Assembly (NCBI GenBank): GCA_037954665.1 | Contig: JBBMOL010000302.1 | Coordinates: forward strand, 310,001-374,000 | Reading direction: 5' to 3' | From: Laguncularia racemosa | Lineage: Eukaryota; Streptophyta; Magnoliopsida; Myrtales; Combretaceae | Length of the DNA: 64,000 nucleotides | In this document: one piece after another, positions 1-11,677 of the stretch | Layout: every line of letters begins with the position of its first letter | Position numbering within the stretch: the first letter of the stretch is position 1 | Notes under the pieces: generated by a model | Databases searched by the model: none | What the model saw: only the letters and a program-made list of their open reading frames with translations | Told to the model about the DNA's origin: nothing | Position numbers and translations under genes: made by a program

Positions 1-1
1 G

Positions 2-715
2 GATCCTGCCGTGCGTGTACTCTATTACATTCTGGCCCGCTCAACAACTGGTAGAGGTGATTCTCAAGGGGTTGTGAATGCTTCAGACCTGTACCAGCTG
101 TGGAGTATGATTACAGGCACTCGGGTTAATGTCGGATTAGCAGCTGTTTGGTGTTTGAAAAAATAATGTGATCTGGGGCACCATAAGGTTTTTGTCGGCT
201 CTTGGATTACTCGTATTCTGAAAAAATACGGTGTTTTTCCAACCCGGGCTCCCAGGGACAGTTGTGGAAGGAGCACCTCTCTCCCCGAGAGTGTTTTGCG
301 GAGGTGGAGGTTTCACATACCAGATGTGTCTGCCGACCAACAAGAGCCAGAGATAGAACCCGAGCAGGGTGAGGAGCAAGAGCAAGCTCGAGAGCAGGCC
401 GGACCAAACCAGGAGCTTGCAGATTCGGTAAAGAGATTGACTGCAGATTTGGAAGAAATCAAAAGAGAACAAGCTAGGCAGTCGAAAACGGGTAAAGGGC
501 TTAAAGAGTTATTTAGTCACTTTTTATCCCGTATTGGTGAGAAATTGGGGGTAGATCTTCCCCCATGTGGTGGCTCTAGCGATGAGGAGTCGCATCACGA
601 GCTACTCGGGTGGTTTCTAGAGGAGATCGTCACTCGAGTGGTGCCTATGATACCGGTTTTCATGTTGGAGAATCCTCAGGTGCAGCTTTCATGGCCCGAC
701 ATGGAAGTCCCGTAG
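2..715 (+). pseudogene. Env-like / plant transposon protein ORF of G, partial
   Basis: One reading frame runs from base 2 to the stop at 713-715 with a single internal stop, TAA at 164-166. The early part (VRVLYYILARSTTGRGDSQG) resembles the domain found in the third ORF of Athila elements, downstream of pol. It is followed by a charged Glu/Gln-rich stretch (bases about 345-480, likely coiled coil) and a short hydrophobic C-terminus with VVPMIPVFML. The homologous but more decayed ORF in element B is at 31110-32390. The protein's function in plants is unknown. The single stop makes this copy a pseudogene or a recently broken gene; the start codon is upstream of the window. Confidence 0.7.
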
Positions 716-1232
716 TTGCGACTGCTGAAGCGAGCAATCAGCAGAATATGGAGGTGATTGAATCTGATTCTCCTCGCCGATCGGGCACTGTACCATTGCC
801 TTCAGATGATGACTTCAGCAGCTGACCTCGCGAGTGGATCAATGGAAGTTGAACCCGGGAGATTTGGACCATTGTATAGAATAGTGTCTTACTTTTGTTT
901 TTACTGCCCTGATTTGTATGATTCTGGAAAACTGACCAACCACTAATTTTTGAAATAGAAAATGCTGATGATAGTTAGCTTTATGTTCAGTCGATTATGA
1001 GTTTCTTTCGTTTTGTTTTGTTTTCTTTATTGTTTTGTTGTTATTGTTATGAGATACAGGCTTTCAAAGTACACCGACCCGTTACGTTTAGCAGAGGTTC
1101 TCATGATCCACTTGTTCGTCGCTTGACTTTCTGTTAACGATCTGCGTTGTAAAAGAATTCAGGGAAGTTTTTCGTTTTCCTTTTGTTTTATTTTTGCTTT
1201 TATTCTTTGCTTCCCTTTATGCATTTCATGAG

Positions 1233-1273
1233 GACATTGGGGACAATGTCTATTATAAGTGTGGGGAAGGGGG
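1233..1273 (+). promoter_or_regulatory. Hairpin I plus first purine tract of G
   Basis: Arms GACATTG (1233-1239) and CAATGTC (1244-1250) pair perfectly around a GGGA loop, followed by the purine-rich tract AAGTGTGGGGAAGGGGG at 1257-1273. The same arrangement occurs in B (32756-32795) and C (39173-39213), and decayed in A (15700-15740). The tract looks like a polypurine tract but lies 1.2 kb before the LTR, so it may be a second plus-strand primer site. That role is inference. Confidence 0.6.
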
Positions 1274-1670
1274 TTAGGAAAACGAAACTTGTACGAAACT
1301 AGGATACAAGGGTTATGCAATCAAAAATGTAATTTCCTCTTAATTAAGGTATAATCGATGATGACTTTTGACAATCAAGAACTGCTGAGATTTGTTTATA
1401 CCTCTGTAGAATATCTTTAACAATTTTTATTCTCTTATTATGTATTAGAGATACGTTGCTAAAATTACAAGATGAAATCCAAGTGAAGTAAACTTACTTG
1501 TCATTTAACCTTTACTTTCGAGAAGTGAGATTGGATTAAGGTCACTAGTGAGTTTAGTATGCCCTTCTTTTTGCCCAGTAGGTAAGCTATATAACTTAGA
1601 GTGAAGGCGTAAATGATACTTGTAACTTGGTGATTTGAAAAAAAAAAAAAGTTCAGAAGTGGGCCTCATA

Positions 1671-2053
1671 GACTCGAGTAATTAAGCCTGAGGGATGCCT
1701 TTTTTAGGGAATAACATCTATTGACTCAGGTGACGAACCTAGGATCAATGGCTGAAAGCTCGCTACAAGGGTCATGAGAAAAGTCTGAGAAAAATGAACT
1801 TAGAAGAGCTTATATAAATGATAGTTGATTGATTGAGATGGTAGAGGTTCGAAGGGGTATTTTTAAAACCTAGTAGCCTAAGATCGCCTGGTCTGGGACT
1901 TACTGACCAAGGAAACCGTCTTAATTAATTAAGTAATTGAGTTAACTAGACTCGAACAAGTAAATCCGAGGGACGCCTTCTAAGTTGAGGGAATAACGTC
2001 TGTTAACTCGAGTGATGAACTCGAGATTATCGATCGAAAGTTTGTTACATGGG
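1671..2053 (+). other. Structured noncoding block of G, partly duplicated
   Basis: Two related copies are visible. Copy 1 (1671-1775) has the stem GATG/CATC (1694-1697, 1715-1718) and a 7-nt-loop hairpin with arms CTCAGG (1725-1730) and CCTAGG (1738-1743). Copy 2 (1844-2053) starts with GAGGTTCGAAGGGG, has arms TGGTC/GACCA (1889-1893, 1905-1909), the stem GACG/CGTC (1972-1975, 1997-2000) and a perfect hairpin CTCGAG, loop TGATGAA, CTCGAG (2007-2025). The block recurs in A and B. I see no coding capacity in 716-2457 apart from this. Confidence 0.6.
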
Positions 2054-2457
2054 TCGGTTAACTTAGTTAAGTGCTTCAATGGTAAACTCTTAAGATCAAC
2101 TTAAGAATTGGATGAAATAGAAAAGGAAGAGCTAGGAGACAAGTGGATACAACATGCCTTTAGTCCCTGTTATGTTGCTTACAACAGTGGTTAAAAGGAT
2201 GGTATACTTTATTTTACTAGTATCGATCTTGTGACAATTCTGACTCTAGGAATTTTATTTTAAATGATAAGGGTAAAAGTTTGATTCACTTGGATTAGCT
2301 TTGGGAATTTTAGTATTTGTATTTTGTATACAACTAATGGTAAGACTGAGTAAAGATTATCAATGATTAAGGTGTAGCATGAAATCGATGATGCTGAAAT
2401 ATCTTCTTAATTGCGGGAACTTATGAGAACTGGTCCTTTGGGTTTTCTTAATCCGTC

Positions 2458-2497
2458 TTTGCTTGAGGACAAGCAAAACCTTAAGTGTGGGAAAATT
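2458..2497 (+). promoter_or_regulatory. Hairpin II plus polypurine tract of G
   Basis: Perfect arms TTTGCTTG (2458-2465) and CAAGCAAA (2470-2477) flank an AGGA loop. A TTAAGTGTGGGAAAATT purine-rich stretch then leads straight into the LTR at 2498. Its position next to the 3' LTR is that of the polypurine tract that primes plus-strand synthesis. Confidence 0.7.
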
Positions 2498-4035
2498 TGA
2501 TAAGAGTAAATTAACCCTGGTAAATCATGGGCATTAATGATGAATTTGTATAATCTTTTGAATAAAATCAATGCGGATTCGGTATTTAACAGATAAATAT
2601 ATGTTTCAGGGTATAATACCAAAGAGAAGGAGAAAGATCACAAAAGGAGCATAATTGAAGCTTAAAAGATCAAGTTAAAGTTACTCATGGACAACACGTG
2701 GAAGGCCACGGTCGTGTGATGAACCGTGGGCGTACCTGAAGATGAAAGCATCACTTGGAAAGGAAGCACGGCTTGTGATATGGGTGTGTTTCAAGCCGTG
2801 GCATACGCTGTGAAGACGTGGAAAGCTCCAGAACTTGGCACGGGTTATAGTCTAGCCGTGCTTCTAGCCGTGTTGCTACCGGTGCTGCTAGCCGTGCCAA
2901 ACACTGAGCAAGATTGAGGAGTTACATATTTTCGACTAGAGGGAGACACGGCTTGAAATCTGGCCGTGCCGTTAGGTGTGCCAGGCGACTATTATTCACT
3001 TGACGAGATTCACTTGGAAAAGGAAAGATAGAATCGTATCTTTCCAGTTGAAGATGCTCGGCCATGCCTCAAGAAGTATAAATAGAACAACCCTAATGAG
3101 AAAGAGGGAGGAGGCAGCACGAGAGAAACCCTAGAGAAGAGAAGCTGCTGCCAGGAGCTGTTGCCAGAATAGTTTCGGATTGGAAGCCAAGATATTTCGT
3201 GTTCGAATTTTCTTTATGGACTCAATTATTTTATGTTTTGCTCTTCTTATTAGATTCATGAGTGGCTAATTGTTTCATACCCGTTCCCTTGAGAAACCCC
3301 TGAGTATCATGTGACAGAATTGTTGATGTTATGTTCAATAATTTAATTCTATTCTTTGAGTTTGTTCATGTTGCAATTATAGTTTATTCATCTTGATATG
3401 TGCGCAATATTAGGATGGAATTATATCTCTGTTATTAAGATTGAGAAATCGGTAATAGAGTAGATCTTGCATGAATAAAAAGACACCTTGTAATCCTAGA
3501 GATAGGTTATAGGAGGTCTTCTGTATTGAACGAGGTCATTGCGGTCTAGTTCAATTGAGAGTCCTAGAATTCTATTGCAATCTTGATTATGTTAATTGAA
3601 GAGAGATCTTAATTGGCTTAATTAGGATTAGGGATTATTGATCTTGAGAAAGACTCTAGTCTAGTGTAAGAAACTCCGCATATCAAAGTTTGGATATTAA
3701 TCATTGGATAGTGTGGAATTGAGTAAAAGCTACATGAGAATTAGGGGTGGATCTTGGGCAGGGTATGTTTAGATCATTGAATTAATTAAGGGAGTGTTTG
3801 GTTACATTTACTTTGTTCATTTTATTTCTTTCAGGTTTAGGCAATAATTAGGATAGTTGAGATCATCAATAGTGAGAAGTTAGATAGTAGGAGAATCGTT
3901 AGTACTAGTACTTATAAGTCTTCGTGGGATCGATACCTATACTCCTATGCTATACTGCTAGTCGATAGGTACACTTGCCTGAGAACTGATCGTAAGCTAG
4001 GATTGAGTAGAGGTTTAAACTTATTAGAACGGTCA
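2498..4035 (+). repeat. 3' LTR of element G
   Basis: The 1538-bp LTR runs from TGATAAGAG to GGTCA. Its U3 part (about 2690-2990) is crowded with short CACGG/CCGTG motifs that form inverted pairs, for example GCACGGCTTG near 2768 with CAAGCCGTG near 2797. A TATA box (TATAAATA) is at 3077-3084, so transcription should start near 3110. No gene is seen in it. The left partner LTR is outside the window. Confidence 0.85.
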
Positions 4036-6805
4036 GATCTTCCCACCACAATGGCAATAAATAAATAGGAACCAATGGGTTAAAACCATACACAATCTCA
4101 AATGGTGAACAATGAGTAGTGCTATATAAAGCCCTGTTATATGCAAACTCCACAAATGGTAGACAATCCTTCCAAGTCCTAATGTTCTTCTCTATGATTG
4201 CCCCTAACAATTGAATTAAAGTCCTGTTAACCACATCAATTTTCCCATCAGTTTGTGGGTGACGGATAGTCGAAAACATTAGTTTAGTTCCCCACTTTTC
4301 CCACAATACTCTCCAACAATGACTCGAAATCTTTACATCCTGATCACTAGCAATGCTACTAGGTATACCATGCGGACGCACTACCTCTCTAAAAGACAAA
4401 TCAACAATGTGTATAGCATCATCAGTTTTATGACAAGGAATGAAATGAACCATTTTAGAAAACCTATCCACAACCACAAAAATAGAATCTCGATCATGCC
4501 TAGGCCTAGATAATCCTAACACAAAATCTATGGACATGTCTATCCAAGGCTCATGAGGAATGACACTATACTCATATAACCAATCTAAGAAGTCATCTAA
4601 ACAAGGAATGGGATGACGATACTTTACCGTAAGGTTGTTAATGGCGCGACAGTCAACACGCATTCTCCATGTCCCATCCTTCTTAGGCACCAAAATCACA
4701 GACACTGCACATGGACTCATGCCTTCTCTCACGTATCCCTTCTCCATTAACTCATCTACCTGCCTTTAGAGTTCCTTCGGAAAGACATTTTTTAAAATCC
4801 TGCACAAGAGACACAACCACACTAGGCAAAGAGTTAAATAGTTCGTTAGTATTAAGACATGTTTCCTTAAAAACTAGCAACAACATAGGTTGCTTCATCA
4901 CTAACGCTCTCCTCACTACACTCGCTCTTGCTACACAACTCTCCTTTTGCAAGGCTGCCCTCTCCTTTTCACTCACCACCAAAGTTGATCCCCCTTCAAC
5001 TTGGCCTCTCACACTCTTTCCAGCCTTCTTCTCTTTTTCCTTTTGATCTTGACTTTTATATTCCTTTTCTTTCTCATTGTCTTTTGCTCTCTCACTCTCC
5101 CTCTACTTTTCACTCACCTTATGTTTTGCAAACGACTGTTGTAGCTGCAACTGATCCTCATACACTTTTTTGGGTGTTAACGGTTTAAGATTAAAGCTTT
5201 TCCCTTGGTGAACAAGCGTATACTTGTTAAAAAAGCCATCATGAACAGCCTTCCTATCAAATTTCCATGGCCTCCCCAACAATACATGACATGCTTGCAT
5301 TGGCACTACATCGCATAACACCTCATCCTCATATCTACCAATGCGAAAACCAATCAAGGCTTGCTTACTCACCTTAGTCTCACCACTATCATTCAACCAC
5401 TACAATTTATATGGACTAGGGTGTCTAACAGTTTTGAGCCCCAGCCTCTCAACAATAAAATTGCTCACTACATTGGTGCAACTTCCTCCATCAATGATCA
5501 AACTACAAATGTGATCTCCTAGATAACATCTAGTATGAAACATATTCTCTCTTTGCACCTCTTCTTCTTCCTTCACCTGCACATTCAACACTCGCTTTAC
5601 TACTGCCACTAGCCTTCCCATTGCAGGCTCCTCATCATCACTAGCATCCTCTAATGGAGGCATATCATCTTCTTCACTATCCCCCTCAGTCTCATACTCT
5701 CCATCATCACACAAAATCATCACACACCTATTTGGACATTGACTAGCAATATGGCCTCTACCTTGACATTTAAAACATCTAATGTCACGATTTCTAAAAG
5801 TAGAAGAATCAAGGTTACCTTGGTTACCAGGAGTAGAACCCGCTTGCCTCAGCTCCCCTTTTGGTTTGGTAGATAAATGCTTTTCTTCTTTCTTCCATTG
5901 GTTGGTCTTCCAAGTGGATGAACCATTACCCTGTTGAAACCGTGCATTACTACTACCTTTCCTCTTGTACTGGTTCTCAACCTTTATAGCCATGTGAACC
6001 ATATCCTCCAATTCTACATAATGCTGCAATTCAACCACATTTTGGATTTCTCTATTCAACCCAGCAAGAAACCTAGCCATTGTAGCCTCTCTATCCTCCT
6101 CTACATTCGCCCTAATCATAGTGACTTCCATCTCCTTGAAATACTCATCTACACTTCGGTTTCCCTGCCTCAGAGTTTGCAACTTGTTGTGCAATTCACG
6201 ATAGTAATACACAGGCACAAACCGCTTCTTCGGCACTCTTTTCATCTCTTCCCAAGACTCAATAGGTGGCTCGCCACTCCTTCTCCTATTCAACATTAGT
6301 TGATCCCACCACACTATAGCATAATCCGAAAACTCAATGGTAGCAAGTTTTACTTTCTTTCTCCCACTATAGTTGTGACAATCAAACACCATCTCCACCT
6401 TTTTCTCCCACTCTAAGTACGCCTCGGGATCATTCTTCCCTTAGAAAGGAGGAATCTTCATCTTTATGCCACTTAATTGATCATCTCTCTATTCCTATCT
6501 CCTCTATCTTCCCAATCTCTAGTTCCTCTATTCCGACCACTATAACCTCTATAACTCCCAACAGAAGGCTCATAAAAATCATCATCCGACATTTCATCTC
6601 CACCCCTTGGTACTCTCCTAGAACGACTCTCCCTCTTACGCCCTTGGAATACGTTTGTGGATTGCTCTAGTCTTTGCTCTAGCGTCTCATGAATTTATTC
6701 CATTCCCTCTTGGAACATCCTCTTCATTTCTCCCCTCAACGCCTCAATTACTAACCTAGCATCAAACCTTCCCCTCTCACCTTCAGGAGAATGTTGTCTC
6801 GACAT
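4036..6805 (-). pseudogene. E1 gag-protease-(RT:integrase fusion) polyprotein
   Basis: The start codon is at 6805-6803 (MSRQHSPE). Gag contains the capsid-like WWDQLMLNRR to VDEYFKEME region and a CCHC knuckle CFKCQGRGHIASQC (about 5730-5790). Protease follows with the active-site motif IDGGS (about 5490) and LLGRPW (about 5270). RT is present only from VPKKDGTWRM to LDDFLDWLYEY. At about 4571 the frame passes directly into integrase (PWIDMSIDFVLGL). The RT palm with its catalytic aspartates, RNase H and the integrase zinc finger are missing. In-frame stops are at 6695-6697, 6441-6443 and 5400-5402, where E2 has CAA, CAA and CAG. The third integrase catalytic residue appears as Asp instead of Glu (KIDVVNR). 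Inactive. Confidence 0.85.
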
Positions 6806-7309
6806 TGTCCCTGCAGAAAAGATTAGTACTAACACAAATATATATATAATTAAACCTCATGATACACTCCCTTACGTGTTTCGCTCAAATGATGATATTA
6901 CACAGTCACTCGTGTATTCTCACAAATAATGATGATATCAACTCGCTAATTTCCTCTTCTCATTTCTCTTGGAACTAACCCGAACTACACCAATTTCCTT
7001 CCGTAGAATTCAAAACAACTCTAGGGTTCGTAAATTTTCCTCTATTTTTTATCCGAATTTTTTTTTTTTTTGTCTTGGTTATTGCTCTTGATCACATTTT
7101 TCTTTTCTTTTCTTTTCTCTTCTTTTTTTTGTCGTGATTTTTACTCTTTTTTTTTTAACAATCGCCTAGTCGATATTACACTATCAAAAGACAATCAATA
7201 TTACGAAATTGAATACGATAATTGATATGAACGATTGGAGTTAGGGTTTTTGATATTACCTTCCTCAACCGAACTTGATGTTTTGACAAACCTAACTTTG
7301 ATACCAAAC
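6806..7309 (-). other. E1 leader with primer binding site
   Basis: This noncoding leader lies between gag and the 5' LTR. On the - strand the primer site TGGTATCAAAGT (complement of 7295-7306) follows the LTR end almost directly and differs at two positions from the complement of initiator tRNA-Met (TGGTATCAGAGC). The rest holds A/T homopolymers near 7060-7160 and no gene. Confidence 0.7.
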
Positions 7310-8093
7310 TGATACGAACCACGCCAACCCATGACGAAACCCAATACCAGTATGTTCGGAATTCGTTGCCTAAGACGCCCAAACACCTAAAGTGGAAACC
7401 GCGACCCGTTGTCTATAAGCGAGATAAGAACCTTGGTATAATGTGAAGACGCCACAATCGGGATGGAAGGCCGATTGATACATCGAGATGAACGCCACGG
7501 AAATCAATCCAATAAGTTTGATTTAGTTCTTGAAGAACTAAGAGAGGTGCCTCTCAAAAGTGTTTAATGTTCAAAGATGTAAATTCTTAGTTGTTCTAAA
7601 CCCTAGGAGCTTTTATACTAGGGTTACAATTCGTAAAAAACAAGTCCAAAACAACGTAGCTTAGATAAGTTGCGTAAAAACACGAAACAGAATAAGCTGG
7701 CCAGCAGGGGATACACGGCCATGTACTTTGGCCGTGTATGATTCTGTGCCAATTCTTGTCTCCTTACACGACCGTGCCTTTTAGCCGTGTGTCTGGCCGT
7801 GTATGATTCTGTGCAATCTTGATATTCCTACACGGCCATGCCTCAAAAGTACACGCCCTCTTCAACCCGTGTCCGGTGTGACTTGTATAAAGGCAAGGGT
7901 CTTCCCATGGTTGTTCCAATCCATTCTAACCTCATGATTGCTCCAATTCTTTTCGGCTTCATGGACAACCTTTATCAACCCGTTCAAGTGCTTCCTTGAA
8001 TCGTTTTGCTCGATTTCTTGTGATTGGTCCAGGCACACTTTAAGAGGATCCACATTTCTTCTTCCAGCTTGGCTCTCATCATGGATCTCATCA
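7310..8093 (-). repeat. 5' LTR of E1
   Basis: The 784-bp LTR on the - strand begins TGATGAGATCC (at 8093) and ends CGTATCA (at 7310). Its first third encodes the tail of the polyprotein (DEIHDESQAGRRNVDP, stop near 7862), as in E2. U3 carries repeated ACACGGCC/GGCCGTGT inverted motifs at about 7710-7860, and a TATA box is at 7611-7617 on the opposite strand. It ends 32 bp earlier than the LTR of E2 yet still abuts the primer site. Confidence 0.8.
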
Positions 8094-10887
8094 ACAAGTC
8101 CAATCAGTAAGATTCTTGCCAACTGTTGCTCTGAGAAGATTCCCAAGCATGCGGTTCACAACCTCTGTTTGTCCATCAGTCTAGGGATGGCACGAGGTAC
8201 TGTACATCAGTTTAGTACCCAGTCTTCTCCATAGTGTTTTCCAAAAGAAACTAAGGAATTTAGTATCTCTGTCTGACACTATGCTATGTGGAACTCCATG
8301 TAATTTGACAATTTCCTACACAAAAAGGTTAGCAATAAAAAGAGCATCGTCTGTTTTGTGGCATGGTACAAAGCGTGACATTTTGCTGAATCGATCAACA
8401 ACCACCATAATAGAGTCTTTCCCTCTTTGTGTTCTAGGCAATCCTAACACAAAATCCATGTTGATATCAATCTAAGGTTTATATGGTATAGGTAAAGGCA
8501 TATATTCACCCTGCGCGCCTTTCCTCCCCTTGGCTCTCTTGCAAACACCACACCTTTCTAGTACCCTATGGACATCCCTTATCATGCCTTTCCAGTAGAA
8601 ATTCTCCCTCAATATGGCTAGAGTTCTCTTCTCACCAAAATGCCCTGACAAACCACCTGCATGTGCTTCCCTCACCAATATTTCCCTCACAGATCTAGAT
8701 GGAATACAAAGTTTTCCCGATTTATATAGAAAACCATCTATCACACAATAACCATCATACATCCTACCTCTAAGACACCTCTCCATGAAAATTTTGAATT
8801 CCTCATCACATACATATTGTTCCTTCAACAGCTCAAAACCCAGTAATTTTGACTGAAGAGAAGTGATTAGTACATACCGTCATGATAAAGCATCAGCAAC
8901 AATATTCTGATTGCCCTTTTTGTACTTAATCACATAAGCAAAGCCCTCTAGAAATTCCACCCACTTGGCCTGGCGCTTAGACAAATTATCTTGACCCCTG
9001 AAATGTTTCAAAGATTCATGATCTGTATAAATAATAAACTCCTTCGGGAGCAGATAATGCGCCACGTCATGAGAGCCCTCACTAAGGAATAAAATTCCTT
9101 ATCATATATAGAATAGTTCAAAGTTGCTCCACTCAACTTTTCACTAAAATATGCTATAGGCCTCTTCTCCTGCATTAATACAGCACCAATTCCAATCCCT
9201 AAAGCATCACATTCCAATTCAAAAATTTTGTAAAATCAGGTAAGACCAGTAATGGGGCACAAGTGAGTTTTTCTTTAATCTCTTCAAAACTCCTCTAGGC
9301 CTTTTCACTCCAGATAAAAGGAACACTCTTCTTAGTCAGTTCTGTGAGAAGACTAACAATGCTACTGAAATTTTGGACAAAGCGTCTATAAAAGGATGCA
9401 AGCCCATGAAAACTTTTTACCTCAGTAACTGAAGTGGGAGTTGGCCATTCCTTAACTGCCCTCACTTTCTCCTCATCCATTTTAACTCCTGCACCTGACA
9501 CAATAAAGCCCAAAAATGTTACCTCAGTTTGACAAAAGGAACACTTCTGAAAATTCACAAATAGCTGTTGTGCCTTCAATACTGAGAATACTGCCCAAAG
9601 ATGCTCCACATATTGTTCTAGGTCTTTGCTGTAGATCAAAATATCATGAAAATAAACAACAACAAATTTTCCTAAGAACTCTTTTAATACATGGTTCATC
9701 AATCTCATAAAAGTACTAGGAGCATTACTCAAACCAAAGGGCATAACCAACCATTCGTACAGCCCATGACGTGTTTTAAAAGCGGTCTTCCATTCATCCC
9801 CTTCCCTCATCCGAATCTGGTGATATCTGCTTTTAAGATCAACTTTGGAGAAAATCTGTGAACCATACAGCTCATCCAACATATCATCAAGTTTAGGAAT
9901 AGGATACCTGTATTTAATGGTGATTTTGTTGATGGCTCTGCTATCGATACACATTCTCCAAGTTCTATCCTTCTTGGGAACAAGAAGGGCGGGAATAGCA
10001 CATGGGCTGAGACTCTCTCTAACAAACCCCCGTTCCACCAATCATCTACCTGACGTTTCAATTCCTTAGCCTCCTCAGGATTCATGCGATATGCGGATCG
10101 GTTTGGTAACACTGAACCGGGCATAAGATCAATAGCATGCTCTATCCCTCTCAAGGGTGGTAATCCTGCTAGCAAATCATCAGGAAAAATGTCAGTATAC
10201 TCATTTAATACCTGAGAAACTGCTGGAGGTAGAGACTGTGATTCCTGTAACCCTAAGACACATCTCAACTGAAAAAGTATGTTGGAGCCTCTTCTGTGAT
10301 TAATCTCTCCATCTCACCCTATCCCATCAACAATACCTTTTTCCCCTCAGAAACATTATTTTGAATCAAAGCCTTCTTAGCCTTTGATGGTCGATTAATC
10401 TGTTGCTAGACATTATGGACCTCTGAAGGTGGCATAGGATTCAGAATAATTCGCTTGCCCTCCTTTTGGAACAAATATGTATTTCTGAAGCCATCATGTA
10501 AGACCCTCCTATCATATAACCAAGGTCTACCAAGCAAAATATGAGATGTACACATGGGCAAGATATCACACTCAATTTCATCACAATACTTGTCCCCTAT
10601 ACTGAAGGGTACCCTAACTCTTTGGGTAACATACAGACTTCCTTGATCATTAGCCAATGTAGTTTATAAGGTTTAAGATGTGGAATAGTTGAAAGCTTTA
10701 ACTTCGATACCAACGATGTAGCTACTACATTAGAAAAACTACCACCATCTATTATAAGGACACACTAAATTTCCTTGTATCCTACAAGAAAGTGGAACAA
10801 ATTTTGCCTTTGTTCTTCCTCCTTACTAGCAAATGTACTTAATAAGCGTCGCAATACATTAACATATTGAAGCATTTCACTAAACAT
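8094..10887 (-). pseudogene. D1 protease-RT-RNase H-integrase polyprotein, gag-less
   Basis: The first ATG (10887-10885) opens a short peptide MFSEMLQYVNVLRRL that leads directly into protease (IIDGGSFSNVV, LLGRPWLYDRR, about 10400-10760). RT follows with VPKKDRTWRM, LDDMLDELYGSQ and PFGLSNAPSTF (about 9290-10050). The catalytic box reads YFHD instead of YFDD (His codon at 9646-9648), which should kill polymerase activity. RNase H motifs (FIIYTDHESLKHF, about 9030) and the integrase zinc finger with core (GRMYDGYC to VVVDRFSKM, 8828-8290) come next. Stops at 9295-9297 (CAG to TAG) and 8472-8474 (TGG to TAG) break the frame. E1 is inserted after TVGKNLTDWTC. Confidence 0.85.
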
Positions 10888-11677
10888 TGTGGAATTCAAC
10901 TCAATCAACACGTGAACAATATTCCCCACTTCTTTTAAGATCACGATGCAAAAACTTTAATCTCCACAAGTCACTCCATGGCAACACACAAGCAACAACA
11001 ACAATGATGATGTGTTACTTCCACGGCAACAACAAGATGAATATTAATTACAAGTAGACTTCAACTTCCATGGCAAATAATGATGACAAAGGACTAATAT
11101 GTGACTTTCCACAAATGAATTCCGAATTCCACAATAGGCAGCAACTTTCAATTTGAAATTCAAACAACTTCACTTATTGCAAGCCTTCCTCAATTGGTAA
11201 CAATGAATTCAAATTCAAATAGCAATCATTAACTCCCACAACTTAATTGCATATGTTTGAATTCAAATAATTCCTTACTAATCAAAACTCAATGCAATCT
11301 GCAAATTGTACTCCACCAATTCAGAATTACACAATGGAAATCAAAACAACAAACTACACTTCCTCCTCCACGCCACAACAAGCCACGGCAAGGATTTGGT
11401 AAGTTTTGCAAGTTCCAAAAATTGTTGAGGTAAACAACACTTTATACTTCCGCCCTTCCACGTAAATTAGTGATCACAAAATGATGCAACAACCTTCCCA
11501 ATCCAACTCCAACAAACAGCAAATTAAATTCTAAATCAAGGTAATTTCGCAAGCTCAAAACCACAACAATCAATACAATTGCGGTTTCCACCAAATCAAT
11601 CCTAATGGATGATTAACTCCACAAAATCAAATGAAACCAATTCCCTTCTCTCAACATGTGCTCTGATACCAAAAAGA
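10888..11677 (-). other. D1 leader without gag; tRNA-iMet primer site
   Basis: About 770 bp rich in CAA and AAT words with no open frame where gag would be expected. On the - strand, 11671-11660 reads TGGTATCAGAGC, a perfect 12-nt match to the complement of initiator tRNA-Met, six bases from the LTR. The leader resembles the matching stretch in F (51778-53148). Confidence 0.75.

Larger units (their letters stand above)
1..4035 (+). mobile_element. Element G: Athila-like Ty3/gypsy retrotransposon, 3' part
   Basis: This is the 3' end of an element whose gag-pol lies before the window. Seen in order: an env-like coding remnant, a long noncoding 3' cassette with two hairpin-plus-purine modules, and a 3' LTR starting TGATAAGAG and ending GGTCA. 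G sits inside the integrase gene of E1, since E1 coding sequence resumes directly at base 4036. If G makes 5-bp target duplications, the right copy is GATCT at 4036-4040; the left copy is outside. The Athila assignment rests on the env-like domain after pol and on the cassette shared with elements A, B and C. Confidence 0.85.
4036..8093 (-). mobile_element. Element E1: CRM-like chromovirus, - strand, truncated by G
   Basis: Read on the - strand: 5' LTR (7310-8093), primer site, gag, protease, an RT start fused to the integrase core, then interruption by G at 4035. The 3' part is outside the window. It belongs to the same family as E2 (23867-29413) and shares that element's internal deletion. 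CRM-like assignment rests on the tRNA-iMet primer site, the integrase C-terminal GDWVWVHMRKER motif seen in E2, and a polyprotein whose tail runs into the LTR. E1 itself sits in the integrase gene of D1. Expected target copy next to its 5' LTR is ACAAG (8094-8098 on +). Confidence 0.85.

Noticed and set aside
7176..7386. Two overlapping small - strand ORFs at the E1 LTR/leader junction
   Set aside because: They cross the LTR end and primer site and are chance frames.
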